From Nepenthes gracilis (lineage: Eukaryota > Streptophyta > Magnoliopsida > Caryophyllales > Nepenthaceae), in contig BSYO01000014.1 in assembly GCA_033239525.1 (NCBI GenBank), positions 3,051,351 through 3,115,350 on the forward strand: a stretch of DNA of 64,000 nt, given 5' to 3'. This document shows positions 1 through 11,900 of this stretch, in pieces. The notes below the pieces were generated by a model. That model had not been told where the DNA came from. It saw nothing but the letters and a program-made list of their open reading frames with translations, and made no database searches. The position numbers and the translations under genes were made by a program. The first letter of the stretch is position 1, and every line of letters starts with the position of its first letter.

Positions 1-1660
1 AGTCAACATCGTCCGCTATGTTTATATCGGTATACCTAATCAGGAGAGGCTTGTCATATCTAAAATACAAGTACAGTTTGAAAGTTCATCAGAGATATCT
101 AAGTATCTACTTCACAGCGAACTAATACTCTTTTTCGAGATTTGATAAAAATCGACTAACCATGCCGACAATATGAGTAATATCCGGTCTCGTACCCACA
201 TGGCATACATCAAGATACCTATGGCCGAAGAGTATGGTACACCTCTCATGCTTGCCTTTTTATCATTTGAGGAAGGATATTATTGGTTGCTCAATTTAAA
301 GTAATCCGCCAACGTAGTGCTCACTAGTTTGGACTTCTTTATATTGAAGTGTTGGAACACCTTATCAATATAACTCTCACGGAATATCCTTAACCTTCTT
401 ATCTTGCGGTCATGAGATATTTTGATGTTTAGAATTTGATTTGCCGAACCTAAATCTTTTATGGTAAATGACTTCTCAATTTGCTACTTTGGTTTGGTAA
501 TTGGAGGGACATTAAGCTCGACTATTAGTATATCATCCATATAAAGTAAGAGGGTAACGAATTCATCTTCGGAGAATCTCTACACAAAGATAGAATGGTT
601 TGAGGTGGTCTTCTGATAGTTTTGACCGACTATAACAGATTTGAACTTCTTATACAATTGTTTCAGAACTTATTTTAGCTCGTATAGGCTTTTTCTCAGA
701 ATGCACACAAGTTGTTCCTTTCCCTCAACTTAAAATCCCTCCGGCTATTCCATATAAATCTCTTGCGGAAGGTCATTATGGAGAAATGTCGTCCGTACAT
801 CTAACTATTCTACTTATAAGTCGAGGAATGCAACCAATCTAAGTACCACCCAGATTGAGGATATTTTTACAATCGAGGCGAAGATCTCATCGAAGTTAAT
901 GCCCTTTCACTGATTAAAGCCTTTCACAACCAATCTTATCTTGTACGTCGGTCATGGATTGTTCTCATCAGCCTTTAAATGAAAGACTCATTTGTTCTTT
1001 AGTACTCGCTTTCTCTTCGGTAACATTATTAGCTTGAACATATGATTCTCTTGCAGCGATTTTATCTTATCTTGCGTGGCTTTCATCCACTTTATTTTGT
1101 GCTCATCCTTCATAACTTCTTAAAAGCTTTCGGGCTCCCCTCCATCGGTAAGCAAACCCTAAACATAGAGTACAAGATCTTGACATATTGTATCGGATGG
1201 ACCCGAGTAATAGTGAGGGCAAGATGAATCTCCTTCTTCTCACTTTTCTTTTTCTTCTATTTCTCTCACTAACTACGCTTTCTAATTTGATTCTATAAAG
1301 TGATATTTTTCGCTCTTCTAACCCTAAAATGTATTGGCGCATTTTATAATGGTGGGTTATGTTTGGGCACTTCTAAACTTGATGCCCATGTGCCCTTTGG
1401 CATCACCACTCGATCGTTCCTCGGTTTCGACACCCTATTGATCTTCGGACTCAGCACCCGGTTGCTCTTTAGTCTCAACACCCGATCGCTTATCAGACTT
1501 GGACTTCGGCTGCTCCTTAGCATCGGTGTTGGGTTCTTGAGCACGAATGCCCTCGGCTACTTGCTGCAAAGGAGAACACCACAATACTCCGTCACACTAT
1601 TGAATCCATGTGTGCTCGGTCAAACTTTGAAAGGCTTGACTATCGGGTTATGAATCCACA
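1..1660 (-). pseudogene. Decayed Ty1/copia pol (RT to RNase H)
   Basis: Reverse-strand translation in shifting frames gives copia reverse transcriptase and RNase H pieces. The RT catalytic block reads LLLYMDDILIVE near 510-560. Upstream in element order is a 'PQEIYMExPEGF' block near 740-770 (x is a stop). Downstream is an 'AIGILMYAM' block near 205-225 and a tail resembling the RNase H region near 1-60. The stretch 1240-1660 encodes a charged linker with repeated 'KSKSDKR/AESEDQ'-like motifs, probably between integrase and RT. Frameshifts and stops are everywhere, so this is dead. No LTR was found, and the element is cut by the window edge. It resembles the Tork-type element at 15120-20600 but is older. 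Confidence 0.8.
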
Positions 1661-4060
1661 TAGAAGTAACACATAACCCAACATACATGCACCCTTCAAA
1701 ATGCCTAACATTGCAGAGCATACATGAGCACCCAGTTCTACGTCTATTATGCACCAATCTTTGCACTACCACTATTCTTTGCTCAAGTAAATTCTCGTGT
1801 CAAAATCGAGTGAATCACTAGATGACAAAGCTATTCAATTTGTGGCTTATAAAAGAGTTACTTAAAGCCTAACTGTAAATCCAATCAGAAGTATCTATAT
1901 AATTATGATGAACCTAAATTTTCTAGCCAAACCTCGATTCTTCGCGACTTTGTCAATTATGCTCTCTTAATTCAACCCCACATTTGAAAGGTAGCTTTCC
2001 CACGTACCCTTAGCCCACATTGTCTTCTCCTCCAGAAATTTCCCTCCTTTGCCTCTCATTCCCACAAGTTGCCCCACATTATTTTGGCTATGGAACGACA
2101 ACTACTTAAAATTTTGTGTAGCCCATTGTATTATATCATTTCTTTGGCAAAATCGTGGTTATAAAATCTAAGACAAGCTCGTTTAAGATGAAGCCAATTA
2201 TGGTGAGAATTTACACTCAAATCTATTCATCGGGAGTTGGCATTTGAGCAATGTTCCATCCCCTATGTCAAATGCAATAATTCTTCTCTATATTGTATAT
2301 ATTTTTTTGGCAAAATGATTGTGGTATCATGTTATTTCTTAATCTTTTTTTACTAGTTAGTATCCTTATAGAATTTAAGACAAACTTGTTCAGAATAAAA
2401 CAGACCATGATAGAAATTTACATTCAAATCTATTCGTTGGAAGTTGGCATTTGACCAGTGTCCCAACCCCTATGTCAAATGTTGCCGTTCTTCTTTTTCC
2501 CGTTGGATCGCACATCCAACATTGGTTTTTTCTTTTAAGAAACTTTGCATTGTGGACCGTAAAACGAATGTTATTGTTCTCATTTTAATGTTTGAATCGC
2601 ATTGAAGGTGCTTCTGTTCAGAAAATGGGATTGTGACATTTGAGCTAATATTCTAATAAAGATGTTCTTATCTTTGTATTTGAATTGATATTTGAACCGT
2701 CATCTTAATGTCATCGGGCTATTTTTGTTCTAACATATTCTAGACCTTATATTTTTGCCTCCACTATAAACATTTAACTTCTCTCTTTACTTAATGACTC
2801 TTCTAAATTTATTGAGTCAAGAAGTATGAGACTTTGAGAGAGAGGACATTATTTATGGAAAAATGATATTTGATTGAGTGACTCAAGGCTTTGTGTGTTT
2901 TGATTGGAAAATCTAAAAATCCTTTAAAAAAATTTAAACTTTTAGAATTGTATGCAATAAAGTTTCAATAGTGTTAAAAATTCATAGGTAAGTCAGTATT
3001 GTTTATGAGAAGATCAAATAAAGGGCATACCCCAATAGCCTATCATATTACCCTAAATTTTATAATAAAGTGGAAAAAATTTTATATTATTCAATTATTT
3101 TATTTATAAATATAAATATTACGGTATTATTTTTGATTTAGATTTGTTGGGTACGGTTTAAATATAGTCTATTTGACCCAACTGAAAACTAGGATTCAGA
3201 GGTCAACAATGCAAAGGCGGAAACCAAGGACTAAGCCGACTGACTGAGTGGCAAGTAGTATGAAAGACTGAAATAGTTAGTAACCTAAAAAAATTAATTA
3301 ATAAGGATAATAAATCTTGACGAATGATTACAAATAATTGAGAGATGATAAGCCACTCGTAAACTAGTAATAATGACCTAATAAATACCAGATATTTATA
3401 ATTAGACGGTTATTAAATCAATATAAATTACGGTTACACAATTATTATAATACCTGATAATTAATACAGTATAATATTTTTAATTATATATGCCAATTTC
3501 GCATAAACCTGCTGACTAGAGCCTATACAATAAATACACATCTTTAATCTGGAATAGAGGAATGACATACTCTGACATATAAACAATATTGCAAGTATAA
3601 TTAGATGGAGCACAGCCCTTCAAACTCACAAAGCTTTGCACATATTTCGTTTCCTCTTTCTTTTCGTATCTTTCGATTTGTTAGTAAAGATAACTGATTT
3701 GAGCGTTGGAGGATATATTGATAAGTGAATTTTGTATACTTCTAACTTTTTATTTAGTTATTCTGATGAGTATGATTAAAATTTATAATTACGAATGGTA
3801 GTCCCATTGTCTCTCGAATTAATCAAAGATTCCACTTGTTTCTCTAATTTATATAATAATCTGATTTCTAGGTACGCATTAAAATTATTTTCTCAATATG
3901 TAAACACTTTCATATGTTAATTTAAAATTTTTTATTTACATATTATTTTTAAAATATAATAAAAAACGAATGAATATATTAATAAAATAAAAAATAATTT
4001 GCATTAACCGCTAAATAATAAAATAATAATGATTGATAATTCACAAATCAACTATATTTT
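1661..4060. other. Intergenic, AT-rich, no gene seen
   Basis: No open frame or recognisable protein was found on either strand. The part 2156-2485 holds a degenerate tandem duplication (listed separately). From about 3040 the sequence is very AT-rich, and it leads into the MAP65-1 promoter. Confidence 0.6.
2156..2485. repeat. Two-copy degenerate direct repeat, unit about 125 bp
   Basis: The segment 2156-2277 recurs at 2359-2485 with substitutions. Both copies carry 'tctaagacaa'/'tttaagacaa', then 'caaatctattc', 'agttggcatttga' and 'ccctatgtcaaatg'. The copies start about 203 bases apart. No coding content was seen, and the origin is unknown. Confidence 0.75.
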
Positions 4061-4064
4061 ATAC

Positions 4065-4216
4065 TGGGCCCACAACCACAAAGATATCGAGTGAAAGCGG
4101 CAGCTGTTTGATTATAGAGACAGTGTCAGCTTCCGTAAATAACGCGAAAAACAAGGGGACTTAATTAACATAACCTTCAAGGCAATCGTATGCATGATGA
4201 AGTCCCTCTGGGCCCA
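4065..4216 (+). promoter_or_regulatory. Probable MAP65-1 core promoter / 5' end with two TGGGCCCA motifs
   Basis: The palindrome TGGGCCCA occurs at 4065-4072 and again at 4209-4216. TGGGCC is the site II (TCP-binding) type element common in promoters of plant genes active in dividing cells, which would suit a MAP65 gene. The second copy may lie inside the 5' UTR. No convincing TATA box was placed, so the transcription start is unknown. The assignment is by position and motif only. Confidence 0.4.
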
Positions 4217-4375
4217 CGGTCTTCGTCTCTCTCCCGTTTCTCTTCCTGTCATCTGTCTTCGTGCTCTGGTTCAGTGCAGCCTCTCGCGTTATCTCTTCCT
4301 CCGTCCTTGACACGGGAACTGAGGCAACCATAGATCTGAGCTCCAAAAAATTCTAAGCTTGAGGGACGATCCGGT

Positions 4376-5897
4376 GAGCGCTTTTGTAGGTTGACTCACA
4401 GCGCTTTGTCCTTAAGCTCTGTCATTTTGTTTTGTGGTCTTCAATTGGAATTCACCGTGATTTCCTGTTGAGGAGGTAGGTTTTGTTCGAAATGCAGAGA
4501 GATCCAGCTTGTTTCCGAGTTAGTTGATGCTGTTTTGCTTATGATTTATTATCACATTGTGTTATAGATTTATGTACATTCTGGGTTTTAGTTCCCCATT
4601 ATAATTTAAACTCTCTTGAGAAATGAAATGCGGATGATTTTTTTTTGTTAAGAATTTGTGTGAAGTTTTGGTTTCGTTTATCCGTTCCTGTTGAAGTAGA
4701 ATTTGAAGTGTGAACACAAGTTATTATCAGAAAGATGTTCTTAATGATGGTGATTCAGATTAGGATTTTTAATTCGCGACTGTTGGGTGAAATTCGTGGA
4801 GATTACTTTTCTGCTCAGTGAACTGAGACTGTGGTGCCGTTTGCATTTAAAATGGTATAGATTGATTGTGATTTGTGTGGTTCCGACTGTTTCAATGCTG
4901 TCAGTGTCCGTTATCTGAATTTGAAGTTTCATTGATGCACTCACCAAGCATTACAGAAAATGGGGCTAATTGTGTTAAAACATTGCTGTTGTCCATGGTC
5001 TTTAGCTGATCTGTACAAGTATGTTGTTTACAACCTGGAATCGTATGCCCTCGTGTTTCTTTCTCACATAATGAAATGAAGTTTACACTCAATGATTAGC
5101 AATGTGGATGTAAAAATTTCATGCAACTAAAACCATCATTGGAATCGATGATTTCTTGTGTTATTTCACAAGCATAATGTGAAAATAATTATAAATAATA
5201 TACCTGAATCCGTGCTAATATTCTTTTCGCAAAGAACAAGAGGTTGATTTTTCTATGTTTACCTTTGTTACCTTTTCAATGATGAGAGTGCCCAGAAAAA
5301 TATAATTGTTTAATGCAATTCTCTGTCCTAAAACTGAATGGGAAAAGTACTGAGAGTCTAACCACCAATTGCCAACTCCCCTTTAATTAAGTCAGTGAAA
5401 ACTGCCTGGGCAATCATTTTAGTGATGTAATAATCTTTTATTTGTAGGGTAAAGAAAAGACTGATTCTTTCATTACATAAATAACCTTTATTCCATCAAA
5501 TATCTGGTGCATCTGGGAACAACTTCTGTAATATTAATAGAGTTTAACTTTTAACCATTTTAAAAAATTACTAAATATGTGTCTTATCACGTTGGACAAT
5601 TCTAACAATGGGGCTAAAAAGAATTGTAATAACTTGTTATTTCATTCATTTTCAATTTGTTTAATGGCTGTGATTGTGTATAACTTGTGTCCTTAGGTTT
5701 TAGTTAGATTTCAACAGAGATATATTAACAGTTATATTCATTCAGTGATATGTTCTTGTTGATGGGTGACCATTATCTCCATGGAGGACATTTTTTTGAG
5801 TTGATGGCTTGTTTTTGTGCCTAGGTAGCAAGTATTACTTGTTTGTATGCTCTGGTTTTTTAGGAGGAGAAAATTGAGAAGGTCTGTTGAATTGCAG
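4376..5897 (+). other. Probable 5' UTR intron of MAP65-1
   Basis: A good acceptor (ttgaattgcag, ending at 5897) lies 23 bases before the start codon at 5921. Two donor candidates lie upstream: CCG|GTGAGC with the GT at 4374, and GAG|GTAGGT with the GT at 4476. An intron of about 1.4-1.5 kb in the leader is the simplest way to join the GC-rich upstream segment to the first coding exon. The donor choice is open. Nothing else was recognised in the interval. Confidence 0.45.
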
Positions 5898-5920
5898 CTC
5901 AGGTATACGTTTTTGAGTGG

Positions 5921-8900
5921 ATGGTGGTGATGGACGTAGGGAATCCTCTTGCAGGAGAAACTACTTGTGGTTCTCTGCTGCAGCAGTTGCAGGCAACTCA
6001 CTAAACCTTTTACTTTATAGTTCTTACTGAGTTTATTCATGGCACTGTTGATGTAGGCTGCGTGCATTAGGAGGAATAATGTTGAGTGCTGATATAAACA
6101 TTCTTTGATTAACAAGACCAAACTAAGCCTTTTTCCACTAAATAGGGTTTGCTACATGGTTCTTGGTCTCCATCAGCTCTGTTATGGGTTATGCCCTCTA
6201 TTAAATTCAAATGAATAAGATCATGCGTAATGGTTTCCTTCAAACTCTTCACTGGTCTTATCCTGCCACGTTTATAACGTGCATGTCTAAATTCTTACAT
6301 CACCTACAAAAAAAAAAAAAATGAACTACGCTTTACATGACCAAACCATCTCACATTTTTCATGGGTGCCACCTTGACTCTTATATAGTTTCGTATGATC
6401 ATATATCCATAATAACATCTTCATCTCCAATAATGCCATTTTTTGCACATTTTTGTATCTAGTTGCCAATGCTCCATTCCTTACAGTGTGGATGGCTTAC
6501 TTGCCACCTTTAAGGTTTTGCCTTTAAGTTTAAATGGTATACTCATATCTTACCAGGCTTCCGAACCACATCTCCTCATCACTTACCCTGCTTTCATATG
6601 GTGAATAAAGGTCTTATTAGTTGCTTATCTTTCCATGCCATTTGTTTAGGATATTCGAAATAGTTCTTTGTTGGAAGGCTGTCAGTCCCTTCCATCATCA
6701 CCTCACATTGTGTTACAAAATTTACAACATTTCATATGTATACCCTTTTTATACTATTTCTCAAACCTTTAGTTGCCAAAGTCTCACTCCAAACTTTCGA
6801 CTTAGCTTTAACACCTTCTCTTGTCTCATCCACTAAAAGTAAGTCATCCATAAAAGAACATGTATCAAGGTGCATCATATTCTATGTGTTTGGTCAATTC
6901 GTCTATAGCCAAGGGAATAGAAAGTCCTTATAGCTATTCCCTAGTGGAAGCCAATCATAATTGGAAAAATAGTCTTTCCTGCACGGGTTCTTACACAAGT
7001 CATTGATCTAATATGTATATTTTATGACTTGGTTGCATCCAAGGAAAACTCCTTTTTCTGCAAAACTTTCAATAATAAATGTCATGGTACTCTTTTGTAT
7101 ACTTATTCTTGACTGTAAGCACATATGAAGGTCAATCTTTCTTTCCTTAAATTGCTCTGTCAAGTGCCTTAACAAATAGATAGCTTCCATGATAGATCTT
7201 CCTTACATGAACCCAAATCAATTCTAATACACTTCTATCTTGCCTTGGCCTCCTTTGGAGTACCCTTTTCCATAATTTTATCAAATAGCTCTTTACTCAA
7301 TGTCTGCAATTAGCACAATTTTGTATGCCCCTATTCTTATTGTGTATGTGCATTATTTTTCTGCTCATTTTACATATTCTGTTTCTTAGGATTTGCTGAA
7401 TAATCAATTTAACCACGAAATTCCTTCCTCCTAGATACATTTCCAATCCTTGGTAGGACACTATCTGGTCCAATTGTTACCCATATCTTCTTCCGTGGTG
7501 CACTTCACTTGGTTTATGCCTTCTGCTTTCCTATCTCTTTCTTGGCTATATTCTAAACACATCCTTTGCTTTCTCCTTTGTATTAAATCGCTTATACAAG
7601 CCATTATATGCTTTCAATTTCACCTGAATCACAAATTTCTTTGCGGAGTTTTTGCACATTTGTACCTCTTCAAATTGTCATTGTTTCAATTGCATTGTAT
7701 TTTCAAAATGAAAGGATCATTCAATAGTTCAGTATCTTCTATCTAATGAGATTATGGTTGTCATCCTTTTAAGTTCTACCATTTAGTTCTTGGTTATGTT
7801 ACCTGCTTTTCTTCCATTTCTTAAGGTGATATCCAAAACTAACAAATGATTTTGTTGAGTCAAGCTTTCCCATTGAATGGTCTTACAGTCTTTATAATAC
7901 AAAGGAGCACAATAGAAACAAATAAGAGTACTTTGGTCGGTCAGTAGATATAGTTGTCAATCAGTTTTGCATGTGTGAGTGGTTTAGATAATATAGTCAA
8001 TCTGAGTTTTGGATGAGGTACTCTTGTACATAATCAAATGTGTCTCCTTTCTCTTGAAGAGTGTTGCCACTATAAGATCAGAAGGAAAACAAACTCCAAA
8101 GTATCCTTTCATTCTTCATTTCTTTTCACATGATCATAGCCTCCATACAAGTTTTGTGTAACTATTTGCATTTTGTGGAAAATGGCCATTTAGATCTCAA
8201 CCTATGAAAAATTGATTCCTTCTGTGGAATTGCTTGGTTCACCTCAGTTTCTTCTTCTAGCATCATCTTAATGGCCGTAATTCTATATCCATCTCTCTTC
8301 ATGCTTGTCATATTCTCTAGCAATTCCTTGTACACGATTATGCAAGCTATATTTCTAATTCTATCCTTCTGACAGTATTTTGTTAGTATATTTTGTTACT
8401 AGCTCTTTCTATATCCTTGTTCTTTTCTTCCATTCAGTCCGTCTACCATTCAATTCTTCTAATCATTGTATCTATCACCTTCAGAAGCTTACCTATCAAT
8501 GTACCAACATCCTAAGGTCTCAGACAAATCTTATTATCTTAGACAATCTCTTTAGTTGTATCCATCCATGATGCAATACCCTTGCTGATTTTGGTCTAAA
8601 CACAGGCAACAATCCATGGCTTTAGCTCATGGATGAAAACATCAAGGGCCCAATATTGATACATATCATCCAATATTTGCATTTATGCTCTAGCCCATTG
8701 AATGGATAACTATCCTCATTTATCTAGGCCTGGAATCGGCTAACACGTGGGCCTAAATTCCTAGCTAAGGCTAAGCTGACAAATATTTGTGATTGTGTGC
8801 AGAAAATTTGGGATGAGGTTGGTGAAAGTGATGATGACCGGGACAAGATGCTTTCGTTGATAGAGAGGGAGTGTCTGGATGTGTACCAGATGAAGGTCGA

Positions 8901-11900
8901 CCAAGCTGTTAAATCAAGGGCACAACTTCTTCAGGCTTTAGCAGATGCCAAAGTTGAACTTACCAGTCTCCTTTCTGCTCTTGGAGAAAAGACTATAGTT
9001 GGATTTGTGAGTACTTAATATGATATAAGTTTCTTAGCTCATAACTTTTGACAGTGCATTTGGCTGCTGATTTCATTAATAAACTCGCATCATTATGCTG
9101 TTTTATTCAAATTGCAGCCTGTGAAGACTTCTGGAACAATTAAAGAGCAACTCACAGCCATAGTGCCAGTGCTGGAACAGCTATGCAAACAGAAAGAGGA
9201 GAGACTTAAGGAGTTCACTGATGTACAGACACAGATACAACAAATTTGCAAGGAAATTGCTGGAAATTTGAGCTCAAATGATCTGGCTGTTATGGTTGAT
9301 GAGTCTGACCTATCCCTGAAGAAGTTAGAAGAATATCATTCTCAGCTTCAAGAACTTAAGAAGGAAAAGGTAATACTTAATCTCTATGTTAATTCATCAG
9401 CACCATTGTCAATGTTTTACTGTGGGTTTTAATATGCTTTATTGATGTTGTAGAGTGAGCGTTTGCATAAGATCCTTGAATTTGTGAGCACTGTGCATCA
9501 TCTTTGTTCTGTTCTTGGGATGGACTTCTTCAGCACCATCACTGAAGTGCACCCAAGCCTGATTGACTCTACACACGGGCAGTTGAAAAGCATTAGCAAC
9601 GAAACTCTATCCAGGCTTGCCAAGACAGTCTTAATGCTGAAAGATGACAAGAAACAGAGGCTTCAAAAGGTAAATGGCTTCATAATTATTGAAGAAGATT
9701 TTATGATTTCATCTATTTGTAATGGTGATCTGTACATAAAGAATGAAACCTTTAACTCTCTCACCTACCCATTCCTTCCTGCTCTGCTGCTCTTGCCATT
9801 GATAAGTATTACTTCTTTATCTTCTGGCTTTTATACCCATAAATTTCTTTCAAAGGGCAGATTCCGACTTCTAAATGCAGGACTTGCAGCATCTTACATG
9901 GCTAAATAGATTTGAAGTTCTTTGTAGCTTTATTTGATAGTGGTAGTTGAGTTCACCTAAGATCATGTGTTTAAACCACAAAAATAAGCAAACACTCTAT
10001 CTACTACAATGAAGGGTGAGGCTATGTATTTTTGATCTTCCCTAGACTCCACAATCTGGGCACCTCGTTCACTGGGCCAGCATTTCTCTTCTCTTGCTGT
10101 GACTGTCATCCATTTTATTGACTTGCAAATGGAAAAATTTAAGGATCCATTCGAAATACCTATCAGCCAGTTCGTGTATTTTATGACGCAAGATAATGTC
10201 AATGAGAAATATCTGGAACCCTCATTTTGCACTGCCGGGGAGGAATGGGGTTTTCTATGGGCCCAAAATGAGGTTCAAATTTTCTATTGCTATAGAACTA
10301 TTTTATCTTTCTTCTAGTAATAGAGACAAAAGTATTAGAGTGCTGTTAGGGAAACATCTTTTGATAGTATGATATCTCATCCATCCATCTACACTCATAG
10401 ACCTACACAAGAATAGATGAATGGATTAATTCCACGTTATTTGACTGGTGTCTATTAAACATTTATCATAGTGTAAAGATTTTGTCTCCATGCAAAACTC
10501 AATAGTTTAAAAATGATGGCATATGTCCTTCACAGCTTCAAGAGTTGGCTGCACTGTTGATTGATCTTTGGAATCTGATGGATACACCAGATGATGAGAG
10601 ACATCTGTTTGATCATGTAACCTGCAACATATCTTCCTCAGTAGATGAAGTCACCATCCCAGGGGCTCTTGCCTTGGATTTGATTGAGCAGGTAACTATT
10701 GGCCCATATTGAATTAATGTTCCCGGCTGTTTATCTTTTATTTTATTGTCATTTGCATTTTAAGGCTGAGGTGGAAGTTGAGAGGCTTGATCAGCTAAAA
10801 TTCAGCCGGATGAAGGAAATTGCATTTAAGAAGCAGGCTGAACTTGAGGAAATATATGCTCATGCACACATAGAAATTGATGCGGAGGCTGCACGAGAGA
10901 AAATTTTGGCACTGGATGATTCAGGGAATGTTGAGCCTTCAGAGTTGATTGCTGATATGGACAGCCAAATTGCAAAAGCTAAAGAAGAAGCTCTTAGTAG
11001 AAAAGAAATACTGGACAAGGTCGAGAAATGGATGTCAGCTTGTGAAGAGGAGAGTTGGCTTGAAGACTACAACCGGGTAACTTTCTTAATCCTACTTTTT
11101 TAATAAGAATATAAAAAATAAACAGGTAGAAATTGGAGTAAAGCTGTCAAGGTGTGCCGTCAATGCAATTAAGACAATTTTCACCCCTATCAAACATGAA
11201 GAATTAAAAATGTCTTGAGGATACTATAGTATCTTTATGTCTGATTGTATTTTGTATTAACAAAATCAAACCACATACTCGGTGGAAAATAAGATTATGC
11301 AGTACTTAGTGATTTTTCTCAAGAATAAATAGAAACTAACATTGTTCTGGTCTTGTGTATATTGAGAACCAATCCGTGAGGACGTTCTATAGAAGATGGC
11401 AGCAGTTTTTCCTAACAATTGTATCTATCCTGATATTTACCATTCTGCCCTTGTGGCTTGAACACTTGAAGATGACAATTGGAACTTATTTTGGTCAGAT
11501 TGAATTGCCAAAACTAGTACCAATAAGGCCACGTGAATCTGAAAATTGACATGTGCCAAGTTTGTTTATAAAAGCGTGTGCCGTTCACACATAGCATGGC
11601 ATACTAAGACAATTTTAAAAAATTTAAGAACATTTGAATATCTAAGTATTTACAAGTGCCTTTACAATTCCAACTAGAGACTCAATCCATCTGTACAAAA
11701 GCTGAAGATCTACAACATTATTTTGTCAATATCTTAGTAAGCATTTTTAGTGTTGGTATTGCAAATATTGTCCAAATTGTGGCACTTCTTTTTCTTTTCC
11801 TTTCGCTTGGAAGGGTGCTGTTGTGTACATATACTAGTTAGTTCTTTCTCAAGACTTGCATCACTGCAGTGTTTAGTGACTTCCTCTGACTACCTTAACA

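Noticed and set aside
1300..1653. 117-codon plus-strand frame as a gene
   Set aside because: It is the opposite-strand shadow of the copia linker region and has a repeat-driven composition.
4161..5092. Short minus-strand frames upstream of MAP65-1
   Set aside because: They are antisense to the MAP65-1 leader and its probable intron and have no recognisable motif.
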